From assembly GCF_002150765.1 (NCBI RefSeq), contig NZ_MUYM01000113.1, forward strand, positions 1 to 51,414: a stretch of 51,414 bases of DNA, written 5' to 3'. The DNA is from Lentzea kentuckyensis (GTDB lineage: Bacteria; Actinomycetota; Actinomycetes; Mycobacteriales; Pseudonocardiaceae). The notes below the pieces were generated by a model that was not told where the DNA came from, did not search any database, and saw nothing but the letters and a program-made list of their open reading frames with translations. How positions within the stretch are numbered: position 1 is the stretch's first letter; each line of letters opens with the position of its first letter. A program made the position numbers and the translations under genes. Positions 8,249-16,707 of this stretch are shown in pieces.

Positions 8249-8254
8249 TGCGGC

Positions 8255-8971
8255 ATGGATCTGACGAAGTTCCAGGCACTCAGCTTCGACTGCTACGGCA
8301 CGCTCATCGACTGGGAGAGCGGGCTCGCCGCGGTGCTCTCGCCGTGGGCGCGCGAACAGGGGCTCGAACTCTCCGAGGAGAAGCTGCTGCTCGCGTACAG
8401 CTCACACGAGGCGGCCGTGGAGGCGGAGACGCCGTTCCGGCTGTATCCGGACGTGCTGGCCACGGCGTTCCGCCGGACCGGCGCCGAGCTGGGACGCGAG
8501 GTGAGCGACTCGTGGGCTCGGCGGCTGGGCGACTCGGTGCCGGACTGGCCCGCGTTCCCCGATTCCGCGGATGCGCTGGCACGGTTGGCCAAGCACTACA
8601 AGCTGATCATTCTGTCCAACGTGCACCGCGCCGGGTTCGCCGGCAGCAACCGGCATCTGCGCGCGGACTTCGCGGCGATCATCACCGCGGAGGACGTCGG
8701 CGCGTACAAGCCGGCGGAGAACCACTTCCGGGCGTTGGACTCCACGTTGTCCGAGCTGGGCGTGGAGCGGCCGGGACTGCTGCACGTGGCGCAGAGCCTG
8801 TTCCACGACCACGTCCCGGCGAAGCGGGAGGAACTGCCGTCGGTGTGGATCAATCGGCGGAGCGACCGGCCGGGCTGGGGCGCGACACCAGAGCCGTCCG
8901 GGGAGTTCAGCTACGACCTGGAGTTCGGGTCGATGGGCGAGTTCGCGGACGCTGTCGACAAGGCGTTCTAG
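8255..8971 (+). CDS. HAD-superfamily hydrolase, haloacid dehalogenase type II-like
   Basis: 238 aa. Motif I is FDCYGT with the nucleophile Asp12; the DxYGT form (Tyr replacing the second Asp) is the pattern of type II 2-haloacid dehalogenases and relatives rather than typical phosphatases. Motif II is ILSNVHR (SN at about residue 127) and motif III includes GAYKP (Lys). The expected last acidic motif is weaker here (AQSLFHDHVPAK). The start ATG at 8255 is preferred over an upstream frame beginning at 8231 because the latter lies inside the operator. It is probably controlled by the divergent GntR regulator. The natural substrate is unknown; a 2-haloacid or a phosphorylated acid would both fit. 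Confidence 0.9.
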   Translation: MDLTKFQALSFDCYGTLIDWESGLAAVLSPWAREQGLELSEEKLLLAYSSHEAAVEAETPFRLYPDVLATAFRRTGAELGREVSDSWARRLGDSVPDWPAFPDSADALARLAKHYKLIILSNVHRAGFAGSNRHLRADFAAIITAEDVGAYKPAENHFRALDSTLSELGVERPGLLHVAQSLFHDHVPAKREELPSVWINRRSDRPGWGATPEPSGEFSYDLEFGSMGEFADAVDKAF

Positions 8972-8979
8972 CAGGGTGG

Positions 8980-9009
8980 GTGCCGCAGCGGTTTCGGCCG
9001 CTGCGGCAC
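8980..9009. terminator. Bidirectional terminator hairpin
   Basis: GTGCCGCAGCGG and CCGCTGCGGCAC form a perfect 12-bp stem around the loop TTTCGG. It lies between the stop of the HAD gene (8971) and the stop of the convergent yqeY-like gene (9017). No U-tract follows, but position and strength make a shared terminator likely. Confidence 0.75.
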
Positions 9010-9016
9010 GACGTTC

Positions 9017-9487
9017 CTACGAGGTCAGCTTGGCCTTCACCGCGGCGGCGACACGGCCACCCTCGGCGCGTCCGGCGACCTCGGCGTTGACGGCCTTCAT
9101 GACCTGGCCCATCTGCTTGGGCCCCGGCGTCTCACCCAGCTGCGCGGCAACGGCAGCCACCGCGTTGTCCACAATGGACGCCAGCGCGGCGTCGTCGAGC
9201 TGTGCGGGGAGGTAGGTCTCCAGCACGGCGAGCTCCTGGCGCTCCAGCTCGGCCTTCTCGGCCCGGCCGGCGCCGTCGAAGGCCTCGGCGGCCTCCTTGC
9301 GCTTCTTCGCCTCGCGCGAGAGGACCTTCACGACCTCGTCGTCGCTGAGCTCACGGGCCTGCTTGCCCGAGACCTCCTCGTTCGTGACAGCCGTGAGCGC
9401 CATCCGCAGCGCGCCGGCCGTGACCGTCTCCCTGGCCTTCATCGCCACAGTCAGGTCGTTCTGCAACCGCGTCTTCAACTCCGCCAT
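9017..9487 (-). CDS. GatB/YqeY domain-containing protein
   Basis: 156 aa, the full length of stand-alone YqeY proteins, starting MAELKTRLQNDLTVAMKARE. The family forms the helical C-terminal tRNA-interacting fold also found at the end of GatB of tRNA-dependent amidotransferases. The recognisable parts are the Lys/Glu-rich coiled segment RRxAKKRKEAAEAF-like region (residues 58-80), the ETYLPAQL block near residue 92, and the end GPKQMGQVMKAVNAEVAGRAEGGRV. The cellular role of free YqeY is not established. The start at 9487 is divergent from the metallophosphoesterase, 68 bp away. Confidence 0.92.
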   Translation of the reverse strand: MAELKTRLQNDLTVAMKARETVTAGALRMALTAVTNEEVSGKQARELSDDEVVKVLSREAKKRKEAAEAFDGAGRAEKAELERQELAVLETYLPAQLDDAALASIVDNAVAAVAAQLGETPGPKQMGQVMKAVNAEVAGRAEGGRVAAAVKAKLTS

Positions 9488-9555
9488 GGCGCAGAACGGT
9501 ACCGCCCGCCGGATGCCGCGCCGATCGAGTTATCCACCTTCCGTACCCTTGACAC

Positions 9556-10509
9556 GTGAACAAGCTCGGCCGCGCCCTCCTCGCCACGACCGCACTCGGT
9601 GCCGCCACCGTCGCGTACGCGGCGGGAATCGAGAGAAGGCACTGGACCCTGCGCACGGCCACGGTGCCGGTGCTGTCCCCCGGCGCGCGGCCGATCCGCG
9701 TGCTGCACATCTCAGACCTGCACATGACGCCGAACCAGGTGTCGAAGCAGCGCTGGGTGGCCGCGCTGGCCGACCTGAACCCCGACCTGGTCGTGAACAC
9801 GGGCGACAACCTCGCGCACAAGGACGCCGTGCCCGGCGTGCTGCGCGCGCTCGGCCCGTTGCTGGACAAGCCGGGCCTGTTCGTGTTCGGCAGCAACGAC
9901 TACTACGCACCTCGTTTGAAGAACCCGGTGCGCTACCTCCTGCCGTCGGCCAAGACGAAGCGCATCCACGGCGTGACGCTGCCGTGGCGCGACCTCCGCG
10001 CCGGCATGATCGAGCGCGGCTGGGAGGACATGACCCACGTCCGCCGCACCATCACGGTGAACGGCCAGACGATCTTCGTGGCGGGCGTGGACGACCCGCA
10101 CCTGAAGCGCGACCGCTACGTCGACATCGCGGGCACCCCGGACCCGAACGCCGCTCTGCGCCTGGGCATCACGCACTCGCCGGAACCGCGTGTGCTGGAC
10201 CCCTTCGCCGCCGACGGCTACGACTTCGTGATGGCCGGCCACACCCACGGCGGACAACTGCGCGTGCCGTTCTACGGCGCCCTGGTGACCAACTGCGAAC
10301 TGGACCGCGGCCGCGCCCGCGGGGTGTCGCGGTGGGGTTCGCACATGTGGATGAACGTGTCCGCCGGCATGGGCACTTCGCCGTACGCGCCGGTGCGGTT
10401 CTGCTGCCCTCCGGAGGCTTCGCTGCTGACCCTCGTTCCGCGGCCGGTTACGCCTGGTCAGGGGCGAAATGAGGGGGTCCGATTCGGAGCTGGCGCGGAC
10501 ATGATGTAG
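9556..10509 (+). CDS. Calcineurin-like metallophosphoesterase, membrane-associated
   Basis: 317 aa. A hydrophobic N-terminus (ALLATTALGAATVAYAAG, residues 5-24) suggests a membrane anchor or signal. Metal-binding motifs follow in order: HISDLH near residue 53, NTGDN near 80, GSND near 112 (GNH/D type), and GHTHGGQ near residue 230. It corresponds by position to Rv3683 of M. tuberculosis, which also follows ponA2. The YkuE/UDP-2,3-diacylglucosamine type of phosphoesterase is the closest fold; the substrate is unknown. The GTG at 9556 lies 6 nt after TACCCT (9544-9549), a leaderless arrangement. The last ~20 residues (after LVPRPV) go beyond the family and run into the tRNA promoter region. Confidence 0.92.
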   Translation: MNKLGRALLATTALGAATVAYAAGIERRHWTLRTATVPVLSPGARPIRVLHISDLHMTPNQVSKQRWVAALADLNPDLVVNTGDNLAHKDAVPGVLRALGPLLDKPGLFVFGSNDYYAPRLKNPVRYLLPSAKTKRIHGVTLPWRDLRAGMIERGWEDMTHVRRTITVNGQTIFVAGVDDPHLKRDRYVDIAGTPDPNAALRLGITHSPEPRVLDPFAADGYDFVMAGHTHGGQLRVPFYGALVTNCELDRGRARGVSRWGSHMWMNVSAGMGTSPYAPVRFCCPPEASLLTLVPRPVTPGQGRNEGVRFGAGADMM

Positions 10510-10528
10510 AGTTCTACTCGTTCCCAGC

Positions 10529-10602
<74 letters not shown>

Positions 10603-10617
10603 TTGAAATAACACGGG

Positions 10618-10656
10618 TCAGCCCCTGTCCACATTGGACGGGGGCTGATTCGTTTT
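10618..10656 (+). terminator. Intrinsic terminator after tRNA-Pro
   Basis: TCAGCCCCTGTCC and GGACGGGGGCTGA pair over 13 positions (one G-U) around the loop ACATT. TTCGTTTTT follows, giving a five-T tract at 10652-10656. This is a classical intrinsic terminator and one of the few in the window with a U-run. Confidence 0.9.
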
Positions 10657-10973
10657 TGGCGTCCGCTCCGCCGATTCCACACTGTCGCGAAACCGGAGCC
10701 GAAGGTCCTTCCCGCACCACGAACAAGGCCACTAATCGCGCCTACGAACCACTCGATCGTGTGACGTGGCTCGACACGGGCGGCCGCAGCGGCGACCGTG
10801 GTTACACGACGCAGCGCCACCGTTCCGCACCAAACTATACGGAACGTGCACGTGACGTTAAGCCCTTCGAGTGAAGGTTGATGGTTCAACTCACGGTAAG
10901 TAACGGGTGTCTTGATCGACGCGACACAGGCAGTGCGTTCGGCACTCGTTCAGAAAGTCGGGAGATGCTTGTG
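10657..10973. other. Intergenic region, no gene recognised
   Basis: About 317 bp between the tRNA terminator and the small membrane gene. Frames here have no recognisable protein. A 10-bp palindrome ACGTGCACGT lies at 10844-10853, just after the AT-rich stretch CAAACTATAC (10831-10840). This could be a regulatory site for the next gene, but I cannot support more than that. Confidence 0.4.
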
Positions 10974-11195
10974 ATGGACTCCGCCGCCGCCAAACCTGTC
11001 CACAGGTCGTGGATCGTCGTAGTCGCAAAGTCCATTGTGGTCTTGCAGACGCTCGCGATCGTCTACCTGCTCACGTCGGCTTGGGTCACCGCCGTGGTGG
11101 CAACAGGATTCGTGGTCGTCGTGGCCGCGGTCAAGGCGTTGTCACGCGCTTCGCGGCAGATCGATCAGATCTTCGAGGAAGAGCTCGGCAAATAG
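10974..11195 (+). CDS. Small hydrophobic membrane protein
   Basis: 73 aa, family not recognised. After a short N-terminus (MDSAAAKPVHRSW) there are two close hydrophobic stretches at about residues 14-30 (IVVVAKSIVVLQTLAIV) and 33-52 (TSAWVTAVVATGFVVVVAAV). A charged cytoplasmic end ASRQIDQIFEEELGK follows. The ATG at 10974 is chosen because GGGAG (10960-10964) sits 9 nt upstream; an ATG at 10965 lies too close to that site. It converges on the GAF gene with 8 bp between stops. Confidence 0.65.
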   Translation: MDSAAAKPVHRSWIVVVAKSIVVLQTLAIVYLLTSAWVTAVVATGFVVVVAAVKALSRASRQIDQIFEEELGK

Positions 11196-11203
11196 GATCG
11201 GCA

Positions 11204-11683
11204 TCAGCTGAAGAAGCCTCGCGCGGGCAGGCCCTCCGGGAAGCGTTCCAGGGCGTCGCCGGCGGCGGCGGCCAGTGCCTCCAGCGTCGCGGTTTCGGCA
11301 GGGGTCGCGGTGTGCGGGATCGCCCAGTAACAACCGATGGCGCCGATCGGTTCCGGGCGCAGGATCGGAGCCATCAGCAGGCTTCGCACGAATGTCGGCC
11401 GATACGCTTCCTGAGGAATCCTCGAATCGAAGCGGATGTCCCTGATCGCCACGGTTTGGCGGTGGATCATCGCCCAGCCGCTGATGCAGTTGACCGCGGG
11501 GAATCGCTGGCCCTTCCACAGCGGACTCATCGAGTCCTCGTCGGCGTAGTAGCAGAGATCGCCGTCGAGCAGCACCAACGTCGCACCGTGCGCGGCCAGC
11601 GAGGAGCGGGCCGTGGTGCGGACGACCCGTTGCACTTCCTCCAACGTGGCTGCCCCGGCGAGGCGATCCATCGTTTCTGACAT
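11204..11683 (-). CDS. GAF domain-containing protein
   Basis: 159 aa and essentially a single GAF domain. Conserved parts are TARSSLAAHGATLVLLDGD, then CISGWAMIHRQTVAIRDIRFDSRIP (the GWA...V.I.DI core) and SLLMAPILRPEPIGAIGCYWA (final strands, usually G-x-I-G-x-y-w). Such solitary GAF proteins act as ligand or redox sensors, or as accessory parts of two-component systems, but no kinase is adjacent. The start at 11683 lies 6 nt after a TAACGT box on the minus strand, so the mRNA may be leaderless. Confidence 0.85.
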   Translation of the reverse strand: MSETMDRLAGAATLEEVQRVVRTTARSSLAAHGATLVLLDGDLCYYADEDSMSPLWKGQRFPAVNCISGWAMIHRQTVAIRDIRFDSRIPQEAYRPTFVRSLLMAPILRPEPIGAIGCYWAIPHTATPAETATLEALAAAAGDALERFPEGLPARGFFS

Positions 11684-11796
11684 GTGTCAACGTTAACTCT
11701 CCGCAGGCCGCGCACCTAGATATACCAGTGGCCGGAGAAATCTGGTCCGAGCAATTGATCGCCGCATTGGGCGCTCATTGCCGCGCTCAGCGCCAG

Positions 11797-12246
11797 CTAC
11801 GCAGACGTCGCGCCGTAGGTCTCCTTCAGCGTGAAGACGTGGGACGACGGACCGTGCGAACGCAGGTGCACCAACCGTTCCTCGGCCTCCGCGACAGACG
11901 GCCGGTGGCCGGCGGGCACCCACCACAACGCGGTCATCGCCTCGACCGGGTGGTGGAACCACTGGCGGCGGCCGCGCAGCACGGCCCGGTGGTCGTCGCC
12001 GTAGACGTAGGCCAGCAACATCTCCGGCGACTCCCACACGGACATGTTCACGATCAGCCAGTCGTCGTCGAAGACACGCATCGAGGTCGCGTTGCCGTCC
12101 TCGGTCTGCATCCGCCAGCGGAAGCCGGGGGCGGCGTCCGCGACCGCGTTCACCGGATCGAGGGCGTCGACGAACTCCTTGAGCAGCGGACTGTCGAGCG
12201 GAGCCAGCAGGCGCGAGATGTTGACCTGGGCGAGTTCGTGCGTCAT
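11797..12246 (-). CDS. DUF3291 family protein
   Basis: 149 aa. The start MTHELAQVNISRLLAPLDSP and the region ALDPVNAVADAAPGFRWRMQTEDG, followed by IVNMSVWESPEMLLAYVY, are characteristic of DUF3291. This is a small ferredoxin-like (dimeric alpha+beta barrel) fold related to antibiotic-biosynthesis monooxygenases. The function of the family is not known. The ATG overlaps the stop of the upstream membrane-protein gene (ATGA, 12243-12246), so the two are co-translated. Confidence 0.85.
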   Translation of the reverse strand: MTHELAQVNISRLLAPLDSPLLKEFVDALDPVNAVADAAPGFRWRMQTEDGNATSMRVFDDDWLIVNMSVWESPEMLLAYVYGDDHRAVLRGRRQWFHHPVEAMTALWWVPAGHRPSVAEAEERLVHLRSHGPSSHVFTLKETYGATSA

Positions 12247-12695
12247 CGGCGCGCTCCGATCGTGAGCAACACGGTGGCGGCGCACACCAGGAGCATCGCG
12301 ATCATGACCGTCCACTCGATGGGCCCGGCGGCACCAAGGGCCGCTGACCGGACCAGCGCGCTGGCGAACGCCAGCGCGGTGACGAGGCTCGCCCATCTCG
12401 ACAGGCTCGTGTTGGGGAGCGCCAGCACGGCCGGCACGTTGATCAGCCCGAGGGTGGCCCAGGCGAGCGCGAGCGCGGCGCTCGTGAACACGTCGTCGCC
12501 GGTCATCGCGACGCTCAGGATCGCGAGGTCGGCGAGCGCGAACGTGCCCGCGACGAAGCCCCAGTGCAGCAGCGTCACGACGACGAGCACGGGCTGCCTG
12601 CGATGCGTCGCGGCCGGCTGCTGCGGGTGCGGCACGTAAGCGGGCGACGGTCGTGGCGGCGCCCCTGCCCACTGCTGTGGTCGTGTCATCTTCAA
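12243..12695 (-). CDS. Four-TM membrane protein
   Basis: 150 aa, family not recognised. A Pro-rich N-terminus (~32 residues with PPRPSPAYVPHPQQP) is followed by four hydrophobic segments at about 35-58, 68-90, 99-118 and 123-145. The end is TIGARR. It is co-translated with the DUF3291 gene. It starts at 12695 (MKMTRPQQ) or at the second Met, 12689. Similar Pro-rich plus four-helix membrane proteins are common hypothetical proteins in actinomycetes. It is divergent from the S9 peptidase gene across 124 bp. Confidence 0.75.
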   Translation of the reverse strand: MKMTRPQQWAGAPPRPSPAYVPHPQQPAATHRRQPVLVVVTLLHWGFVAGTFALADLAILSVAMTGDDVFTSAALALAWATLGLINVPAVLALPNTSLSRWASLVTALAFASALVRSAALGAAGPIEWTVMIAMLLVCAATVLLTIGARR

Positions 12696-12819
12696 ATCCC
12701 CCTAGAAACTGCCCGTGACTCTAGTGCCGCGACCGGCAGCTTTTACCTCGTATTCCGGTGATCAGACGGGCGCCGGAAGACGCGGTGAAGGTTGCAGGTC
12801 GCGGCACTACTGTTGAGAC

Positions 12820-14631
12820 GTGACGACGCACCCTTCTCCGAACGTTCCGGACCAGCTTTTCGACGATCCGGCCGCCGAGACCCGGTGGCGCGAGCGGTTC
12901 ACCGCTCCCCGGATGAGCCTGCCCGGCTGGGCCGACGACGCGCCGGACCGCACGCTGTACGTGTCGAACGCGAGCGGCGTGTGGGAGATCTACGCCTGGG
13001 ACCGGGCGGCGGACGAGCACCGCAAGGTCACCGACCGGCCGAACGGCACGTCGCACGCCACGCTGAACCCGGACGGCACCGAGATCTGGTGGTTCGACGA
13101 CCACGACGGTGACGAGTTCGGCGTCTGGGTGCGCGAGCCGTTCACCGCGGACGGCAGCAAGGCCGAGCCCGCGATCCCGGCCGTGACGCCCGGCTACCCC
13201 GCCGGCCTGGAGCTCGGCCGTGAGGTGACCGCCGTGGCCGCCTCGACCGACGACGGCACCACGGTGTGGTTGTCCCGCAACGGGAACACCGAGGTCATCT
13301 ACCAGCACGTCAACGACGCCGGCGTCAGCGCGATGTCGAAGGACGAGTCGCTGGTCGTGATCGCGCACTCCGAGCACGGCGACAACCGGCACATGGCCCT
13401 GCGCGCGCTCGACGCGGCGACCGGGGAGAACAAGGGCGAGAAGTGGGACGGCAAGGGCAAGGGCCTGGACGCCATCTCGTTCAGCCCGGTGCGCGGCGAC
13501 CAGCGGCTGCTGGTGCTGCACGAGCGCCGCGGCCGCGAGGAGCTGCTGATCTGGGACGTCGCCGCCGGCACCGAGCGGGAGATCGTCCTCGACCTGCCGG
13601 GTGAGGTCGCCGCCGACTGGTATCCGGACGCCACCGCGTTGCTGATCGTGCACACCCACCACGCGCGCAACACCGTGCACCGCTACGACCTCGCGACCGG
13701 CGAACTGTCCACTCTGGACACCGCGCCCGGCGTGATCGGCTCCGCGGGCGTGCGGCCGGACGGCACGGTCGAGTACTCGTGGTCGTCCGCCGAGAAGTCC
13801 ACGGTGATCCGCGCGCTGGCCACCGACGGCACCGAGCGCGTCCTGGTGGAGCCCGTCGGCGCCGTGCCCGCGACGTCGTTCAAGCTCGAAGACGTCTTCG
13901 TCGGCGACGTCCACGCACTGGTTTCGAAGCCAGAGGGCGAGGGCCCCTTCCCGACGGTCTTCCTGATCCACGGCGGCCCGCACTCGTCCGACGAGGACCG
14001 TTTCTCCGCCTACCGCGCGGTCTGGCTGGACGCCGGGTTCGCGACCGTGCACGTGAACTACCGCGGTTCCAGCGGCTACGGCTCGAAGTGGCGCGACGCC
14101 ATCGAGGGCAGGCCGGGCCTCACCGAGCTCGAGGACATCGCCGCCGTGCACGACTGGGCGGTCGAGTCCGGCCTCACCGACCCGTCGAAGTCGGTCCTCA
14201 ACGGGGCGAGCTGGGGCGGTTACCTGACCCTGCTCGGCATCGGCGTCCAGCCAGAACGCTGGACCGTCGGCGTCGCGGGCGTCCCGGTCGCGGACTACTT
14301 CGCGGCGTACGAGGACGAGATGGAACCGCTGCGGGCGTTCGACCGCGCGCTGTTCGGCGGTTCACCGGAAGAGCTGCCGGAGCTGTACAAGGAGTGCTCG
14401 CCGCTCACCTACGTCGACCAGGTCACCGCGCCGGTGCTGATCCTGGCCGGTGAGAACGACCCGCGTTGCCCGATCAGGCAGATCGACAACTACCTGGACG
14501 CGCTCGCGGGCCGCGGGCACACCTACGAGATGTACCGCTACGACGCGGGACACGGCTCGTTGGTCGTCGCCGAGACGATGCGGCAGACGGCGGCCGAGGT
14601 GGACTTCGCGCGGCGGCACCTCGCGCGATAA
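12820..14631 (+). CDS. S9 family prolyl oligopeptidase-like serine peptidase
   Basis: 603 aa, no signal peptide, so probably cytoplasmic. Residues ~30-350 form the beta-propeller, with repeated LYVSNASGVWEIYAWD and TLNPDGTEIWWFDD patterns. The C-terminal alpha/beta hydrolase domain starts near residue 370 with HALVSKPEGEGPFPTVFLIHGGPH. The catalytic triad is Ser464 (NGASWGG), Asp547 (AGENDPRCP) and His578 (DAGHGS). The family cleaves short peptides, often after proline, or acylated residues. The GTG at 12820 is 6 nt after TACTGT (12808-12813), a leaderless arrangement. Expression as a single gene is likely. Confidence 0.94.
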   Translation: MTTHPSPNVPDQLFDDPAAETRWRERFTAPRMSLPGWADDAPDRTLYVSNASGVWEIYAWDRAADEHRKVTDRPNGTSHATLNPDGTEIWWFDDHDGDEFGVWVREPFTADGSKAEPAIPAVTPGYPAGLELGREVTAVAASTDDGTTVWLSRNGNTEVIYQHVNDAGVSAMSKDESLVVIAHSEHGDNRHMALRALDAATGENKGEKWDGKGKGLDAISFSPVRGDQRLLVLHERRGREELLIWDVAAGTEREIVLDLPGEVAADWYPDATALLIVHTHHARNTVHRYDLATGELSTLDTAPGVIGSAGVRPDGTVEYSWSSAEKSTVIRALATDGTERVLVEPVGAVPATSFKLEDVFVGDVHALVSKPEGEGPFPTVFLIHGGPHSSDEDRFSAYRAVWLDAGFATVHVNYRGSSGYGSKWRDAIEGRPGLTELEDIAAVHDWAVESGLTDPSKSVLNGASWGGYLTLLGIGVQPERWTVGVAGVPVADYFAAYEDEMEPLRAFDRALFGGSPEELPELYKECSPLTYVDQVTAPVLILAGENDPRCPIRQIDNYLDALAGRGHTYEMYRYDAGHGSLVVAETMRQTAAEVDFARRHLAR

Positions 14632-14678
14632 ATCCGAGTCAGGGAAACGTCACCAGCGCGGACATAAAGTCGCTCCCC

Positions 14679-16187
14679 ATGAGGAAAGCTCACTGGGGAG
14701 CGGCACTCGCGCTGGTGACGTTTCTGTTGCCGGTGCACGCCGCGCAGGCCGCAACGTCCGAGAGCAGGGTCACCACACCGAGGCCCGAAATCGGGTCGCT
14801 GTCCACGACCGGCGATCCCGACAACCATCACTGTTCCGGCAGCATCGTCACCAGCCCGCGCGGCAACGTGATCGTCACCGCCGCGCACTGCGTCGCCGGC
14901 AGGAGCAAGGTCTTCTTCACGCCCGGCTACCACGACGGACAGGCGCCGTACGGCACGTGGCAGTCGGCCTCGATCCACGTCGACCCGGGCTGGGCGCACA
15001 ACAGCGACATCAACGGTGCCGGCTCACCCTACGACTTCGCGTTCGTCGTGCTGCAACCGCGCAACGGCAAGAACATCGCCGAGGTGACCGGTTCCTCGCT
15101 GAACCTGCGCATCGACGCCACGCTGCCCGCCGACATGACCGTCTTCGGCTACCCGTCCGCCAAGGACAAGCCCTACCTGTGCGACAGCACGGCGACGCGC
15201 GACGGCCAGTACTGGGAGACGTTGCAGTGCCTCGGCATTCCCGGCGGCTTCAGCGGCGGCCCGTGGGTGTTGCGCGGCACCAAGGAACTGATCGGCGTCA
15301 TCGGCGGCAAGGGCCAGAACCTGCCGCCCACCGACCCGCGCAACTACAGCGTCCGCTTCGACAGTCGCGTCAAAGCGTTGTACGACAAAGCAGTCAACGC
15401 TCCGGTGCCGCCAAGCAACGGCAACCTCGGCTACCCCCTCGGCGACGCTCCACTGTGGAAGCACGCCCAGCTGATCACCTCCGGCCGGTTCACCGGCAGC
15501 GCGCAGCTGGACATGATCGTCCGCTGGAGCGACGGCGAGGTCACCCTCTACCAGGGCGGATCCACCTCCGACCCGCAGAAGCCGTTCGCCGGCGAAACCC
15601 GGCTGGCCGCGGCGAAGAGCATCTGGACCCACGCCAAGGGCATCGCCACCGTCAACAACGGCCTGGTCGTGACGTGGGACGACGGCGAGGTGACCTACTA
15701 CGGATCCGTCGACAAGAACGGCTTCCACAACGAGGTCCAGCTCGCCGCGCCCAACGCCCTGTGGAAGGACCACGCCTCGTACATCGCCGGGCTCGGCGGC
15801 GACCTCGTCGTCGTGTGGAACGACGGCGAAACCACCCTCTACCAGGGCATTGCCGCCAACAAGCTCGGTTCTGAACGGCAGCTCGCCGCACCGAAGAGCA
15901 TCTGGACGCACGCCCAGACCATCTCCGGTGGCAACTGGACCGGCTCTGGCACGCCTGACCTGCTCGTTCGCTGGAGCGACGGCGAGTTCACCATCTACGG
16001 CGACGTCGCCACCGCGAGCCTCGGCCAGGAACACCGGGTCCAGGCGCCGAACGACCTGTGGACGCACGCCACGGTGACTGCCGGGCGCGGCAACGGCATC
16101 GTCGTCCGGTGGAGCGACGGCGAGGTCAGCTTCTACCCGGATGTCGACGGCCAGTTGCACCGCGAGATCCAGCTGGTCGCGCCGTGA
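14679..16187 (+). CDS. Secreted trypsin-like serine protease with C-terminal beta-repeat domain
   Basis: 502 aa. The signal peptide (residues 1-25, MRKAHWGAALALV...AQA) is followed by a chymotrypsin-fold peptidase whose triad is His70 (TAAHC), Asp119 (YDFAFV) and Ser192 (GFSGGPW). From residue 259 to the end there are five imperfect repeats of about 45-55 aa centred on the pattern VRWSDGEVTLY, each introduced by a W-x-H-A type motif. These resemble FG-GAP/VCBS or lectin-type propeller blades and probably bind a surface or glycan (inference). A TAAAGT box (14665-14670) ends 8 nt upstream of the ATG. The enzyme is probably exported by Sec and acts outside the cell. Confidence 0.92.
   Translation: MRKAHWGAALALVTFLLPVHAAQAATSESRVTTPRPEIGSLSTTGDPDNHHCSGSIVTSPRGNVIVTAAHCVAGRSKVFFTPGYHDGQAPYGTWQSASIHVDPGWAHNSDINGAGSPYDFAFVVLQPRNGKNIAEVTGSSLNLRIDATLPADMTVFGYPSAKDKPYLCDSTATRDGQYWETLQCLGIPGGFSGGPWVLRGTKELIGVIGGKGQNLPPTDPRNYSVRFDSRVKALYDKAVNAPVPPSNGNLGYPLGDAPLWKHAQLITSGRFTGSAQLDMIVRWSDGEVTLYQGGSTSDPQKPFAGETRLAAAKSIWTHAKGIATVNNGLVVTWDDGEVTYYGSVDKNGFHNEVQLAAPNALWKDHASYIAGLGGDLVVVWNDGETTLYQGIAANKLGSERQLAAPKSIWTHAQTISGGNWTGSGTPDLLVRWSDGEFTIYGDVATASLGQEHRVQAPNDLWTHATVTAGRGNGIVVRWSDGEVSFYPDVDGQLHREIQLVAP
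15453..16184 (+). repeat. Five tandem coding repeats of ~45-55 codons
   Basis: Repeat units start at LWKHAQ (residue 259), IWTHAK, LWKDHA, IWTHAQ and LWTHAT. Each contains a (V/I)V(R/T/V)W(S/D/N)DGE(V/T/F) strand and ends in a (Q/R)(L/V)xAP-type turn. The DNA is diverged between units, so these are old repeats, not a recent expansion. Together they may close a five-bladed propeller. Confidence 0.8.
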
Positions 16188-16214
16188 GCAGCCGCCCGGC
16201 GTGCCGAAAGCAGA

Positions 16215-16691
16215 TCAGGCGGCCTGGGCCTGCCACATCCAGTGGGCCTGCTCCAGTTCCTGCGTGATGCCGATCAGCAGGTCCTGGGTCACGAGGTCCG
16301 GCTTGTCGGTCTCGTCGATGCGGGACCGCATCCGCGCGATCAGCGAAGCCAGCGAGGACGTGATCGCCGTGACGACCTGGTCCTCCTTCAGCCAGCCGGC
16401 CGCGATCTCGGGCACGCCGGACGACGCGGCGATGGTCTTCGCCGTGCCGTTCGGCGTGACACCGACCGCGGCTGCGCGCTCCGCTACCTGGTCGGCGGCG
16501 TTGCGCGCCAGCACGACCAGTTCGTCGAGCTGGAGGTGGATGCTGCGGAAGTTCTTGCCGATCACGTTCCAGTGCGCCTGCTTCCCGATCAGGGACAGGT
16601 CGACGAGGTCGACCAGGGAAGCCTGCAGGACGGTACCGACCGCGTCACGGTCGGAATCGGACAACGGGCTGGTGATCGGGCTCTTGGCCAT
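16215..16691 (-). CDS. dps: Dps family DNA-protection ferritin
   Basis: 158 aa mini-ferritin that stores iron, consumes peroxide and can bind DNA. The intersubunit ferroxidase residues are visible: His40 (KQAHWNV), His52, Asp56/Glu57 (LHLQLDELV-type helix), and Asp67 and Glu71 (AADQVAER). The C-terminal helix ends in QELEQAHWMWQAQAA. The N-terminus is short with one Lys, so DNA binding may be weak (inference). It starts 16 nt downstream of the OsmC/Ohr gene and shares its transcript, making an oxidative-stress pair. It converges on the protease gene with 27 bp between the stops. Confidence 0.95.
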   Translation of the reverse strand: MAKSPITSPLSDSDRDAVGTVLQASLVDLVDLSLIGKQAHWNVIGKNFRSIHLQLDELVVLARNAADQVAERAAAVGVTPNGTAKTIAASSGVPEIAAGWLKEDQVVTAITSSLASLIARMRSRIDETDKPDLVTQDLLIGITQELEQAHWMWQAQAA

Positions 16692-16707
16692 GGTGAAACG
16701 CGCCTCC

